64,000 nt of DNA from Pseudomonas sp. MF4836 (GCF_002018875.1 NZ_MVOL01000001.1:186001-250000); one strand, 5' to 3'; positions 15,607 through 25,787 are shown, counted from the stretch's first letter. Program-made: numbers and translations. The notes: generated from the letters alone by a model not told the origin.

Positions 15607-18600
15607 ATGGCATCTCGCTCGCTGGGAACGCTGACCCTGGATCTGATCGCCCGAATCGGCGGCTTCCAGCAGGGCATGGATCGTGCCTCCCGGTCTGTCG
15701 CCAGCACTGGCGCCGCTGCCGATGCTGCGTCCTCACGTATCCAGGCGCTCCAGGGGCAGTTCCTGTCCCTTTCCAGTGTCGCATCGAAGATTGCCGGGCC
15801 TCTGGCGGCAGCGTTCAGCGTGAGCAGCGTGTATCAGGCCACCGAGGCCTACAGCTCCCTAACCAACCGCCTAAAGCTCGTGACAAGCGGTTCAGCTGAA
15901 CTGGCGACTGCTCAGAGGGCGGTCTTCGATATCGCACAGAGCTCCCGGCAGCCCTTGTCTGCAACTGCGGAGCTTTATCAGCGAATTGCCACAAACCAGG
16001 CCGCTCTCAAGCTATCCGGCGAGGGTGTGGCCGGGGTTGTGGGGACCATCAGTAAAACCCTGGCAATCTCTGGTGCCTCAGCGGAGAGTGCAAACGCAGC
16101 GCTAATCCAGCTAGGGCAGGCGTTTGCGTCCGGCGTGCTGCGTGGCGAGGAGCTTAACTCCGTCATGGAGCAGGCCCCGGCACTATCTCAAGCAATCGCT
16201 GCGGGCATGGGTAAAACAGTCGGCGAACTGAGAACGATGGGGGCAGCCGGAGAGCTTACTGCACAGGCCGTGGTTAAGGCGCTACAAAGCCAAGCCGGCG
16301 CGGTGGACAGCCTCTTCGCCAAGACAGCAACGACCATCGGCAATAGCTTTACCGCAATCAGCAACTCCATGACCAGGTTCGTCGGCGAGCTTGACCAGGC
16401 GACTGGAGCAAGCTCCAGAGTTGCGGCTGAGTTCGTGAGCATCTCGAAGGCTATTGATAATAGTCTTCCGGGTTCGCTTTCTGCTCTGCAGAAGAACTCT
16501 GACGCTCTTTCTCAGGCGTTAACTACCGGTCTCTATGTGGCTTTGGCGCGCGTTGCCGGTGGTTACGCCCAGCAGGCGGGTAACGCCTTGTATGCGGCGA
16601 AGGCAAATCAGTCGCTGCTCACTTCGGCAGCAGCGACTGCAAAGGGTGACCTGTACGCCGCCCAAGCGAAGCAGATTGACGCAAAAGCCCTGCTCCAACG
16701 AGCCAATCTCGAAATCAAGTCGGCCGAAGGTAAAGTCGCATCTGACCGTGTGCGTCAAGCATCAGAGCTGGCGAACATCAAGTCGGTACAAGCCTCCCTC
16801 GTTGCTGAGCGGCTTCTCGAGCAGCAGCGGCTTGCAGCTCAGATTACTGATACTGGTCGTACGGCATCTATCTCCAGAATCGCAGAGCTTCGCCTTGCTG
16901 AAGTGGCGGTTACAAGAAAAGTTGAACAGGCGGAGCGATCGTTAGTTACTACGACGGTTGCGACATCGACGCAGATCGAGCGCGCTTACGCGATGAGAGC
17001 CTCCGCCGCCGTCGCCTACGCCGAAACGGCGGTGGCAGTGAATGCTCTAACCACCGCATCAAATAACGCCGCCGCAGCAGCGAGCATTGCATCGAGAGCA
17101 TTTGGCGCCCTGGCAACTGCGGGCAAAGGTCTCCTTGCCTTGATGGGAGGCCCAGTCGGCCTGCTTTTCATTGCTGGCGCTGTTGCTGTGTCGTTCATTG
17201 ACTTCAGAAGCAGCGCCGAGAAGGCTGCCCAGGGTCTGGAGGGATTGAAGGGCCCGCTGGATGAAGTGATTGCGAAATTCCGGTTGCTGACGCAAGAGCA
17301 AAAGGCTGGCGCACTTGTGCGCTGGGGTGAAGCTCAGGCTGAGGCAATTAAGGCCACCAGTTCCGAGATGGCATCGCTTCAGCAGAAACTGAAAAAAGGC
17401 ATTCTTGGGTCTGACTCTATTTCGCTGCCGTCGAGGATTTCCGGGTCAAGCAACAAGGAAATTATCGACAAGGCCAAAGCCTACAAAGACCTGAGCGAAA
17501 GGCTGGATGAAGCGGGAAGAAAGGGAGAATCCATCCTTCCCGTTCTGGAGGAGGCAGCGAAAGTACCAGGTGTGTCTCCGAAGCTACTGGATGATCTGAG
17601 AAAAGGGGCTGAAGCCTGGTCCAATCAGAACGAAATTCGCAAGGAATCAGCTAAAAACCTCGCCGCACTGAATGGGGAGATGGGTAAAGCGGCAACAACT
17701 ACAGCGACCAGTACTCAGACCACAACAGGTATGACCGCTGCTGGCGAGAAGTACCTAAAGACCTTGCTCGGCCAGGTAGGGGCTCTGCAAGACAATAATG
17801 ATGCCGTAAAAGAAGCGGCGCGATACCTTGCTGAGCACAAAGATCTGTCGGAGGCGGATCGGGTTGCGATCATGTCTGCCGCAAATGCGAAAAAGGCCCA
17901 GACAGAGGCGAACAAGGCGGCAACCGCCGAAACCAAAAGCAACACCTCGGCAATCAAGACGAATCTCAAGACCTTTGAGGACGCCCAGGAAAACTATAAA
18001 CGCCAGATCGCTCTGATCGACGAATCTTCAGGGAAGCGAAAAAACGCAACTGAGGTGGAAAAGCTGGCGTTTGAGATTTCCAGCGGCAACTACGCAAAAC
18101 TCAGCGAGCAGCGGAAGTCGGAGCTTTCTGGTCTGGCCTCCGAACTCGATGCCAAAAAGGCTTTGGTCAAAGCCAATGAGGATGCTGCCAAGCTCGCTGC
18201 ACTGAAGTTCAATCTCCGCGAGAGCAACCGGTCGGCCAAGGATGGGTTTGCCCAAGAACTGGCGGGGGCCGGGGAGGGCGACAAGTATAAGGCCCGGCTC
18301 AAGGAGTTTCTCTCAATTGACCAGGACTTCAACAAGCAGCGCCGCGAGATGTACGCCCAATACGAAGCCGCATCCCTGGCTAAAGACCCGGACGCCAAGA
18401 CGAATTATCAGAAGAATACCGCCGCCCTGGATGAGGCGCTTGCTGAGCGGCTGGTCATCCAGCAGGACTACTACAACCAGCTGGATGAAGCCCAGAACCA
18501 ATGGATGGACGGGGTCAGTAATGCGTGGCAGAACTATGTCGATGCAGCAACCAATTATTCTGCCATGGCGGCAGAGGCAACGTCCTCTGTGCTTGATGGT

Positions 18601-19281
18601 GCGAAAAGCGGTCTGAGTACCTTTCTCTCCGATGTTGCGAGTGGCGCGGAAACTGCTGGGGATGCCCTGGGCAACTTGGTTGCTGACTTCGCCAAGTCAA
18701 CGCTACAAGCGCTCTCTGATATGGCGGCGCAGTGGTTGGTGTACCAGGCTGTGCAGTTGCTGGTGGGTAAAACTACTCAAGCGAGTGCGGTTCCCACGCT
18801 TGTGGCCAACGCCCAAGCTACGGCGTTCCAGGCCAGTCTGGCTGCGTTCGCCTCGACTGCTGCAATTCCTATCGTTGGACCAGCGGCAGCACCAGCAGCA
18901 GCTGCCGCCGCGGCTGCGGCAACTGCTCCAATGGTAGCTGGCGTGGCAAGTGCTGCGCTTGCGGGTATGGCGCACGATGGCATGGGCAGCATCCCCAAGG
19001 AGGGCACTTGGCTTCTGGATGGTGGCGAGCGCGTGGTCGCGCCAGAGCAAAACAAGGACCTGACAAACTTTCTTGCCCGCCAGACGGCGGTCACGGATTC
19101 TTCTGGTGGCGGGGGTGGCATTCATATCAGTGCTCCTGTAACCGTACAGGCTCAGCCGGGCATGAGTGGCGATGCCGCTCGCCAGCAAGGCGAGGCCATG
19201 GGCCAGGGGTTGGTTTCTGAGATTCGCCGCGTACTTCAAGGCGAAATGAGGCAGGGTGGCATGCTCTGGAGGCGAGTCTGA
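15607..19281 (+). CDS. Tail tape measure protein
   Basis: The 1224-residue protein is the longest tail gene product. It has a GTLTLDLIARIGGFQQGMDR start, the conserved tape measure domain near residues 60-260 (EAYSSLTNRLKLV and ELNSVMEQAPALSQAIA), a long coiled-coil, and a hydrophobic stretch near residues 508-532 that can enter membrane. The C-terminal WLLDGGERVVAPEQN segment is common in this group. It sets tail length and is released during DNA ejection. The ATG at 15607 follows GGAGAAAAAG. It overlaps the next gene by one base. Confidence 0.93.
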   Translation: MASRSLGTLTLDLIARIGGFQQGMDRASRSVASTGAAADAASSRIQALQGQFLSLSSVASKIAGPLAAAFSVSSVYQATEAYSSLTNRLKLVTSGSAELATAQRAVFDIAQSSRQPLSATAELYQRIATNQAALKLSGEGVAGVVGTISKTLAISGASAESANAALIQLGQAFASGVLRGEELNSVMEQAPALSQAIAAGMGKTVGELRTMGAAGELTAQAVVKALQSQAGAVDSLFAKTATTIGNSFTAISNSMTRFVGELDQATGASSRVAAEFVSISKAIDNSLPGSLSALQKNSDALSQALTTGLYVALARVAGGYAQQAGNALYAAKANQSLLTSAAATAKGDLYAAQAKQIDAKALLQRANLEIKSAEGKVASDRVRQASELANIKSVQASLVAERLLEQQRLAAQITDTGRTASISRIAELRLAEVAVTRKVEQAERSLVTTTVATSTQIERAYAMRASAAVAYAETAVAVNALTTASNNAAAAASIASRAFGALATAGKGLLALMGGPVGLLFIAGAVAVSFIDFRSSAEKAAQGLEGLKGPLDEVIAKFRLLTQEQKAGALVRWGEAQAEAIKATSSEMASLQQKLKKGILGSDSISLPSRISGSSNKEIIDKAKAYKDLSERLDEAGRKGESILPVLEEAAKVPGVSPKLLDDLRKGAEAWSNQNEIRKESAKNLAALNGEMGKAATTTATSTQTTTGMTAAGEKYLKTLLGQVGALQDNNDAVKEAARYLAEHKDLSEADRVAIMSAANAKKAQTEANKAATAETKSNTSAIKTNLKTFEDAQENYKRQIALIDESSGKRKNATEVEKLAFEISSGNYAKLSEQRKSELSGLASELDAKKALVKANEDAAKLAALKFNLRESNRSAKDGFAQELAGAGEGDKYKARLKEFLSIDQDFNKQRREMYAQYEAASLAKDPDAKTNYQKNTAALDEALAERLVIQQDYYNQLDEAQNQWMDGVSNAWQNYVDAATNYSAMAAEATSSVLDGAKSGLSTFLSDVASGAETAGDALGNLVADFAKSTLQALSDMAAQWLVYQAVQLLVGKTTQASAVPTLVANAQATAFQASLAAFASTAAIPIVGPAAAPAAAAAAAAATAPMVAGVASAALAGMAHDGMGSIPKEGTWLLDGGERVVAPEQNKDLTNFLARQTAVTDSSGGGGGIHISAPVTVQAQPGMSGDAARQQGEAMGQGLVSEIRRVLQGEMRQGGMLWRRV

Positions 19282-19625
19282 TGGTTGAAACATTCAGCTA
19301 CTGCGTTCAGTTGGGCGCCGACGGCGATGTTGAGCAACGGACCTGGTCGAACGACTTCGGCGACGGCTACTCTCAGGCTGGCGGCGTCGGCATCAACACC
19401 AAAAGCCAGACCTGGAACCTGACACACTCAGGGGTTATGGCCCCTGGTGAAGACCTGGCCCAGGTTCGCGACTTCCTTGATCGGCATGAGGGGTATAAGT
19501 CTTTTCTCTGGACACCTCCCGGGGGAGCGCAAGGTCGGTACCGGTGCAACGGGTACAAGACCAAGCCGCTTGGCGCGGGCTTATGGACGCTGTCGTTCAC
19601 GTTCAAGCAGACCTATACACCCTGA
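19281..19625 (+). CDS. Minor tail protein, lambda M-like
   Basis: The 114-residue protein fits the phage minor tail (gpM) family: FGDGYSQAGGVGINTKSQTWNL near residue 30, and the EGYKSFLWTPP segment near 70 followed by KTKPLGAGLWTLSFTFKQ. Lambda gpM is part of the tail-tip initiator complex. Position directly after the tape measure and before an L homologue agrees. Confidence 0.85.
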   Translation: MVETFSYCVQLGADGDVEQRTWSNDFGDGYSQAGGVGINTKSQTWNLTHSGVMAPGEDLAQVRDFLDRHEGYKSFLWTPPGGAQGRYRCNGYKTKPLGAGLWTLSFTFKQTYTP

Positions 19626-19642
19626 TCTTCAACCTCAAAGAG

Positions 19643-19664
19643 CCCCGCCAAGTGCGGGGTTTCT
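19643..19664 (+). terminator. Terminator-like hairpin between tail tip genes
   Basis: CCCCGC pairs with GCGGGG around loop CAAGT, followed by a T-rich TTTCTTG tract. It belongs to the same hairpin family as those at 14019 and 28088. Confidence 0.6.
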
Positions 19665-19679
19665 TGTTTCTGGTGGTTT

Positions 19680-20384
19680 ATGAATTACAACACCGAGATC
19701 CAAAAGCTCGAGCCCGGCAACCAGATCAGGCTGTACGAGCTCGACGCTACACGCCTGGGGGCCCAGCTGTGGCGATTCCACGGCCATGCACAGGAAGGGG
19801 AAATAATCTGGCAGGGGCAGCTGTATTCGCCGCTCCAGATTGAAGCCAAGGGCTTCGATATTCGCGGTGATGGCCGGCCGGCTACTCCAAGCCTGCAGGT
19901 GACCGATGAGCTGGAAGGCGTTCGCGGCGCAATCACCGCGCTGTGCCTGCGCTTTCGAGACCTCGCCGGCGCCCGGGTGACCGTGATCGAAACGTTCCGC
20001 CATTTCCTCGACGCGGCCAACTTTCCCGAAGGCAACCCGGAAGCCAGCGCCCAGGCAAAGAAAAACATCTGGTACATCGAGCAGAAGACTGAAGAGCTTC
20101 CCGGGATCTCGTTGACGTTCGAACTTTCCAGCCCCACCGACATGGAGGGTCAGATGTTGCCCTCTCAGCAGATCACCAAGCTGTGCCGGTGGGCCTGCCG
20201 TGGCGGGTACCGGCAGGAGGCCTGTGCCTACACCGGCCCGGCGATGTTCGACAAGAAGAACCAGCCCACCGACAACCCCGCGCTTGATCGCTGTGGGGGC
20301 TGGTGGAGCAGCTGCAAGCTTCGGGGTAACACGCGCCGGTTTGGCGGGTCCATGGGCGCTAGCCTGATCGCAAGTTCGAGGTAG
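19680..20384 (+). CDS. Minor tail protein, lambda L-like, with Fe-S Cys cluster
   Basis: The 234-residue protein has an N-terminal beta domain and a C-terminal Cys-rich region. The Cys residues lie in KLCRWACRGG, EACAYTG, DRCGGWW and SSCKLRG between about residues 168 and 212. Lambda gpL binds an iron-sulfur cluster through four C-terminal Cys, so the same is likely here. It forms part of the tail tip with the M, K, I and J homologues. The start ATG overlaps the T-rich tail of a hairpin. Confidence 0.88.
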   Translation: MNYNTEIQKLEPGNQIRLYELDATRLGAQLWRFHGHAQEGEIIWQGQLYSPLQIEAKGFDIRGDGRPATPSLQVTDELEGVRGAITALCLRFRDLAGARVTVIETFRHFLDAANFPEGNPEASAQAKKNIWYIEQKTEELPGISLTFELSSPTDMEGQMLPSQQITKLCRWACRGGYRQEACAYTGPAMFDKKNQPTDNPALDRCGGWWSSCKLRGNTRRFGGSMGASLIASSR

Positions 20385-20386
20385 TC

Positions 20387-21169
20387 ATGCGCATCAACAA
20401 AAAATTGCAGGACGCGATCCGCGCTCACGCCGAGCAGGCTTACCCGGCCGAGGCGTGCGGCGTACTGATCAAGTCGGCCGCCGGGCGAGAGTATGTTCCG
20501 TGCGCCAATATCGCCGGCACGCCGCGAGAGCACTTTCAGATCGACCACAAGGATATGGCCAGGGCGGAAGACCTGGGCGACGTACTGGCGATCATCCATA
20601 GCCACCCAGACGCGGCGCCGACGCCAAGCATGGCCGATCGTGTCAGCTGTGAGCTTCACGAGTTGCCCTGGGGCATCGTGGGTTGGCCCGGCGGTGAGTT
20701 CGAGTGGTTTAAGCCTTCGGGCTTCCAGGCCCCGCTGCTGGGGCGCGACTTCTCCCATGGCCTGCTGGACTGCTGGTCGGCCTGCCGCGACTGGTACGCG
20801 CGCGAGGCGGGCCTGCAACTGCCTAACTTTGAGCGCCGCGATCTGTGGTGGGAACAGAAGGATGGCCCGAGCTTGTACGAGGACAATTTCGCAGCCACCG
20901 GCTTTCACCAGGTCGCCGAAGCGCGCCGCGGCGATATGCTGGTCCTGCAAGTGCCGACCCCCGGCCGCGAGTGTTATTTCCCAAACCATGCCGCTATTTA
21001 CCTGGGCGATGAGCCGGCGCTGGTCAGCGAGCCGGCGCCGAAGCTTGGTGGTTCTGGGCCGTTCGTTTACCACCACATGCCCGGCCGGCTGGCCGCCCGT
21101 GAGATCTATGGTTGGTCGATGGCCAGCCGGGTCAAATTGATTCTTCGGCACAAGGACTACCGGCCATGA
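20387..21169 (+). CDS. Tail tip peptidase, lambda K-like (JAMM plus NlpC/P60)
   Basis: The 260-residue protein has two hydrolase domains. The N-terminal JAMM metallopeptidase has EACGV near residue 23 and HSHPDAAPTPSMAD near residue 67, giving the zinc ligands. The C-terminal NlpC/P60 domain has a Cys in LLDCWSACRDWY near residue 127 and a His in PNHAAIYLG near 198. Lambda K homologues act in tail tip assembly and may cut peptidoglycan during entry. The next gene starts within its stop as ATGA. Confidence 0.9.
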   Translation: MRINKKLQDAIRAHAEQAYPAEACGVLIKSAAGREYVPCANIAGTPREHFQIDHKDMARAEDLGDVLAIIHSHPDAAPTPSMADRVSCELHELPWGIVGWPGGEFEWFKPSGFQAPLLGRDFSHGLLDCWSACRDWYAREAGLQLPNFERRDLWWEQKDGPSLYEDNFAATGFHQVAEARRGDMLVLQVPTPGRECYFPNHAAIYLGDEPALVSEPAPKLGGSGPFVYHHMPGRLAAREIYGWSMASRVKLILRHKDYRP

Positions 21170-21753
21170 CGATGCGCACGATCAAGCTTGGCGGTGTGCT
21201 GGGCAGGAAGTTCGGCAAGCAGTACCGACTGGACCTGCACAGCGTCTACGACGCGACCAGCGCGCTGTGCGCGATGAAGCCTGGCTTCGAGAAGTTCATG
21301 CGTACAGCGCACGAGCGCGGGCTGGTGTTCGCCGTATTCGTTGACGAGCGCAATCTGGCTCACGAGGAGCTCGCCCTTTCTGGAAACCTTGAAGGTGACA
21401 TTCGCATTCAGCCGATTGTCCAGGGCAGCAAACAGGCAGGTATGTTCCAGACGCTGCTCGGCGCGGTGCTGATCGTGGCGGGCCTCGTCACAGGCGGCAC
21501 CACCTCCGCCCTGGGCGTTGGCCTGCTCGCCGCCGGCGCTGCGGTTGGCTTGGGCGGGGTTGTGCAAATGCTGTCGCCGACCACCAAGGCCAATGCCGAG
21601 GGCAAGAACGACGACGGCAACAACCCGAGCTACGGGTTTGGCGCGGCTATCACAACCATCGCCCAGGGCAACCCATACCCCTTGCTGTATGGCGAACGCG
21701 AGATCGGCGGCGCCGTTGAGTCGGGCGGGATCTACACCCAGGACAACCTCTGA
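21166..21753 (+). CDS. Tail tip assembly protein, lambda I-like
   Basis: The 195-residue protein has an N-terminal ubiquitin-like part (TIKLGGVLGRKFGKQYRLDL) and a Gly/Ala-rich hydrophobic middle (about 100-145) that resembles a membrane-active segment, followed by the NPYPLLYGEREIGGAVESGGIY end typical of gpI. It works with the K and L homologues during tip assembly and is usually absent from the virion. The ATG at 21166 overlaps the previous stop; a second ATG at 21172 is possible. Confidence 0.85.
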   Translation: MTMRTIKLGGVLGRKFGKQYRLDLHSVYDATSALCAMKPGFEKFMRTAHERGLVFAVFVDERNLAHEELALSGNLEGDIRIQPIVQGSKQAGMFQTLLGAVLIVAGLVTGGTTSALGVGLLAAGAAVGLGGVVQMLSPTTKANAEGKNDDGNNPSYGFGAAITTIAQGNPYPLLYGEREIGGAVESGGIYTQDNL

Positions 21754-21769
21754 TCGAACCACTTCACCC

Positions 21770-21792
21770 AACCCGCTTCGGCGGGTTTTTTG
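21770..21792 (+). terminator. Terminator-like hairpin before the J-like gene
   Basis: ACCCGC pairs with GCGGGT around a TTCG tetraloop, followed by six T residues. This is a strong intrinsic terminator by rule, placed only 16 bases before the next start codon. Confidence 0.8.
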
Positions 21793-21807
21793 TTATCTGG
21801 AGGGCGC

Positions 21808-24800
21808 ATGAGCGCAGTAGCAAAAAAGGCGGCGCAGAAGACAGGTCGGCCACGCCGAGCAGCTTCCGGCAGCAAGGGCGGGCAGGCCAAGCAGAAGAGC
21901 CCTACCATCGCCTCCAACAGCGTGCCGTCGCTTTCCACTGCGCGAATCACTTACCTCTGGAGCTGGGGCCCTATTGTCGGCCCCGTCGACGGCTTGCGCT
22001 CGATCAAGCTGGCCGGTACGCCGATCCAGGCGCCCGATGGCACGATCAACTATCCCGGGGTTAAGTGGCAGTTCCGCAATGGCGAGCTGAACCAAGACCG
22101 CCTGGAGGGGATCGCTGAGTCCAGCAACGAAATCGATGTGAAGCAGGAGCTGCGCAGCGGTACCCCGTGGCTGCATACCATCAACAACTCAGTTATCGAT
22201 GCTGTCCGTATCCGCTTCAGCTGGCCAACGCTTCGCCAGCAGGACACCGCCGGCAACATAAGCGGGGTTCGGATCGACTATGCGGTCGATATCTCGACCG
22301 ACAACGGCCCCTACATCCAGGTGCTGACCTCATTCGTCGATCGCAAGAACATCACAAAATACGAGCGCTCACACCGACTTGAGTTGCCGGCCGGCTCGCG
22401 CTGGACCATCCGCGCGCGCCGCCTCACTCCCAATGCCGGCAGCGATCTTGTGTCGGACGAAATGGTGGTCGAGGCAATCGCCGAGGTTGTGGACAGCGAC
22501 CAGGAGTACCCGCTAACCGCGGTCGGCTGCATCGAGTACGACGCCCAGGTGTTCGGCGGTGATATCGCAAAGATTGCGATCCTGATGCGTGGCCGGATTA
22601 TCCGTGTGCCAGCCAACTACGACGCGCAGACTCGCACCTATGCCACGTCTGGGCCGGGTACCAGCAATGGAATTTGGGACGGGACCTTCAAGGAGGCCTA
22701 CACCAACAATCCTGCCTGGATCTGGTACGACCTGGTGTTGCACCCGTACTACGGGCTTGGCGATCGCATCGACGCAACCATGGTGGATCGCTGGTCGCTG
22801 TACCGGATCGGGCAGTACTGCGATCAGTTGGTTCCGGACGGGAAGGGCGGCCAGGAGCCGCGTTTCACCTGCAACCTGTATTTCCAGAAGCAGGCCGAAG
22901 CCTATGCCGTGCTTCAGGACCTGGCCTCAATATTCCACGGGCTGGCCTATTGGGATGGCAGCCAGATCGTCGTCAATGCCGATATGCCTGGCGACCCGGT
23001 GTACACCTATAACCAAACGCAGATCCTCAATCAGGGCGGCATCAAGTACGACGGCAGTCGTGCGCGCGATCGCCACACTCAGTTCATGGTCGCCTGGGAC
23101 AACCCGGAGCAGTCATTCGAAACAGACAAGGAGCCGGTATTCGACGATGAGGCCCTGGCCGAATTGGGCGTGGTGCGCGACACATCGCTCGATGCGATCG
23201 GTTGCACGTCACTCGGGCAGGCGCAGCGCGCTGGCCACTGGGCGCTGATGACTGAGCAGTTGCAAACCCGGGGCGCAGTTTTTCGTGTTGGGCTCGACGG
23301 CGATATCCCAAGACCTGGCCAGGTGATCGCCGTTGCAGACCCGGCGCTGGCCGGGCGAGCCAATGGTGGCCGTATCTCTGCCGTTGCGGGCCGAGTAATC
23401 ACCCTGGATCGGGACACCGAAGTGCCAGTGGACTCTCGCCTGTTTGTGAACTTGCCAAGCGGTAGGTCCGAGGCCCGGCAGGTCCGCTCAGTCTCTGGTC
23501 GAAACGTCACCGTCATGGCCGACTACAGCGAGCAGCCCCAGGCTGAATGCGGATGGGTGCTGGATTACGACGACCTGAAGCTGATGCAATTCTACGTTCG
23601 CAACGTCACGCGGCCGGAGTGGCATCAGTTCCAGCTCGAGGTAATCCAGCACGAGCCCAGTAAGTTCGACTACATCGACAACGGTGCGGTGGTCGACTCC
23701 CGGCCAATCACCGGGATTCCAATCGGCACCCAAGATCCTCCGGCGCGCGTGCTGCTCAGCCAGAACGTGGTCATCGATCAGGGGATCGCGAGCACAGTTA
23801 TGACCATCGCCTGGGATGCTGTGCCCAACGCCGTGGCCTATGACGTTGAATGGCGGTGGGGCGCACGCGAGTGGGTGAGGATCCCACGGACAGGGGAGCT
23901 GCTGGCTGACGTGCCGGGCATCTACTCCGGCCAGTACATGGCCCGAGTTCGCGCGGTCAGCGCATCCAATGTGTCATCGGTGCCCACCACGTCAGTGCTG
24001 ACCAACCTGGAAGGCAAGACGGGCCTGCCGCCGGCGGTGGCGTTCCTGTCCACCACCAGCGAACTGTTTGGCATCGGTATCCGCTGGAGCTTCCCGCCAG
24101 GCGCTGAGGACACCCAGCGCACGGAGCTGTGGTATGGCCAGGCCAATGATCTTTCGGTGGCCACCAAGCTGGCCGACTTGGCTCACCCGCAAAGCAACTA
24201 CAGCATGCAGGCGCTTTCTGCCGGTGCTCAGTTCTTCTTCTGGGCGCGCCTGGTGGACCGCACCGGCAATGTGGGTCCGTTCTACCCCGTCGGCAATGGT
24301 GTGATGGGGATGGCCAGCGCCGACGCGGCGCCGGTGCTTGAGTTGATCGCCGGGCAGATCGGCCGCACTGAGCTGGGCGACGATATCAACGATGAGCTCG
24401 ACAAGATCCCAGGCTTGCAGGCGCAGATCGATGCGCTCGACGGGCTGTCGGCTTATGACCCCGATTCGGTGTACCTCGAGGGTGACCTGGTGGTGGTCGG
24501 CAAGCGGATCTATCAGGCCACTAAGCTGGTGCCGGTCGATACCTCGCCGCCGAACGTCGACTACTGGGTGGACGTTGGCCAGGTGCTGGTCTCGGCCAAT
24601 GGCCTGGCACGCCAGGTGGAGACCAACACCACCAGCATCACTGAGCTGGGTGGCGTGGTGACTGTCCAAGCTTCGAGCCTTCAGGCGCTGCAGGCTTCCT
24701 ATCGAGATGACAACGGGGAGGGCGATCTTGCCGATGCACTCCAGGGCTACAACGCTTCGGCGAGTTTCGCGCAGGAAGTGAAGACGCGCGCCTCGCAGAA

Positions 24801-25440
24801 CGAGGCCATGGTGCAGCGGCAGGCCGAGCTCAGCGCAAAGGTGGGAGATGTCAGCGGCTCAGTGGACGAGCTCGAGAGCGTTGTTGTGAGCGATCGACAG
24901 GCGACAGCCCAGGCCATCCAGCAGATCGGCGTCAAGATCGAGGATAACTCTGCGGATATCCAAACGGTAAGCCGGGCCCAGGCCGACACCGACGGCAAGT
25001 TTTCCACGATGTACTCGGTGAAGATGCAGGTCAACGCCGACGGCCAGTTGGTGGCTGCTGGTTTTGGTCTGGGTATCGAGCAGGACGAAGAGGGAGTGCT
25101 TCGAAGCCAGTTCCTGGTGAGTGCGGATCGATTCGCGATCGTCAGTACGCTGGCAGGCGGCCAGGTCTTCACGCCTTTCACCGTGCAGGGCGGCCAGGTG
25201 TTTATGCGCTCGGCGTTCATCCAGGATGCTTCGATTGGTGTGGCAAAGCTGACCCAGAGTATCCAGTCGGCCAACTATGTCCCGGGCAAAACCGGGCTGA
25301 TGATCAATTTCGTCACCGGTGAGTTCGAGTTGAACAGCACCGTCGGTGTTGGTGGACGCCAAACCATCAATAACCGCGGCGGCAAAGTCTTCGACGAGAA
25401 CGATGCCAAGCGCTACCAGTGGGGAGATCTTTCCGCATGA
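21808..25440 (+). CDS. Tail tip host-specificity protein, lambda J-like
   Basis: The 1210-residue protein has the J layout: an N-terminal basic tail with a KAAQKTGRPRRAA run, a tip-attachment domain with WSWGPIVGPVDGL, central domains, two fibronectin-III-like repeats near residues 640-830, and a C-terminal region with a long helical stretch and the ADRFAIVS domain near residue 1105. In lambda the C-terminus binds the outer membrane receptor. Here the last 150 residues are of the type shared by many Pseudomonas phages. Start ATG follows GGAGGG. The next gene overlaps as ATGA. Confidence 0.92.
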   Translation: MSAVAKKAAQKTGRPRRAASGSKGGQAKQKSPTIASNSVPSLSTARITYLWSWGPIVGPVDGLRSIKLAGTPIQAPDGTINYPGVKWQFRNGELNQDRLEGIAESSNEIDVKQELRSGTPWLHTINNSVIDAVRIRFSWPTLRQQDTAGNISGVRIDYAVDISTDNGPYIQVLTSFVDRKNITKYERSHRLELPAGSRWTIRARRLTPNAGSDLVSDEMVVEAIAEVVDSDQEYPLTAVGCIEYDAQVFGGDIAKIAILMRGRIIRVPANYDAQTRTYATSGPGTSNGIWDGTFKEAYTNNPAWIWYDLVLHPYYGLGDRIDATMVDRWSLYRIGQYCDQLVPDGKGGQEPRFTCNLYFQKQAEAYAVLQDLASIFHGLAYWDGSQIVVNADMPGDPVYTYNQTQILNQGGIKYDGSRARDRHTQFMVAWDNPEQSFETDKEPVFDDEALAELGVVRDTSLDAIGCTSLGQAQRAGHWALMTEQLQTRGAVFRVGLDGDIPRPGQVIAVADPALAGRANGGRISAVAGRVITLDRDTEVPVDSRLFVNLPSGRSEARQVRSVSGRNVTVMADYSEQPQAECGWVLDYDDLKLMQFYVRNVTRPEWHQFQLEVIQHEPSKFDYIDNGAVVDSRPITGIPIGTQDPPARVLLSQNVVIDQGIASTVMTIAWDAVPNAVAYDVEWRWGAREWVRIPRTGELLADVPGIYSGQYMARVRAVSASNVSSVPTTSVLTNLEGKTGLPPAVAFLSTTSELFGIGIRWSFPPGAEDTQRTELWYGQANDLSVATKLADLAHPQSNYSMQALSAGAQFFFWARLVDRTGNVGPFYPVGNGVMGMASADAAPVLELIAGQIGRTELGDDINDELDKIPGLQAQIDALDGLSAYDPDSVYLEGDLVVVGKRIYQATKLVPVDTSPPNVDYWVDVGQVLVSANGLARQVETNTTSITELGGVVTVQASSLQALQASYRDDNGEGDLADALQGYNASASFAQEVKTRASQNEAMVQRQAELSAKVGDVSGSVDELESVVVSDRQATAQAIQQIGVKIEDNSADIQTVSRAQADTDGKFSTMYSVKMQVNADGQLVAAGFGLGIEQDEEGVLRSQFLVSADRFAIVSTLAGGQVFTPFTVQGGQVFMRSAFIQDASIGVAKLTQSIQSANYVPGKTGLMINFVTGEFELNSTVGVGGRQTINNRGGKVFDENDAKRYQWGDLSA

Positions 25441-25787
25441 GCTATGGGATAAGGGTATGGGGGCCAACCGGAAATCTTGAGTTGGATGAGAACTCGTTCA
25501 CGGTAAGAGTTGTGTATTCAGGGCTTGTCAGTAGAGGAGTACCTAATAACTCAGGGCCCAGGAATACCTACATAAGTATTCCCGGAGTCAGCCCATCAAC
25601 ACACTCTGCTGTATGCCTTCCAATCGGCGCATACCCCCAAGATCCAAATGCGCAAAATGCCTATGCGGTTCAGTTTGAGCCGCAAGTTGTCGAGGGTGGG
25701 GTTTATGTTTGGTTTGGCAATCGATCCCACTCTACTGCGGTGATTGGCCTGGGAACACAAAGGCTCTTGGTTATGAAGGATAGATAG
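25437..25787 (+). CDS. Tail tip accessory protein, unknown
   Basis: The 116-residue protein begins MSYGIRVWGPTGNLELDENS and is beta-rich with no signal peptide. Its N-terminus resembles that of the next gene (MSYG, then a short loop and a V-rich strand), so the two are probably diverged copies. Base composition is richer in A and T than the J-like gene, as is common for receptor-related genes exchanged between phages. A role at the tail tip or on the fibre is inferred from position. Confidence 0.65.
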   Translation: MSYGIRVWGPTGNLELDENSFTVRVVYSGLVSRGVPNNSGPRNTYISIPGVSPSTHSAVCLPIGAYPQDPNAQNAYAVQFEPQVVEGGVYVWFGNRSHSTAVIGLGTQRLLVMKDR

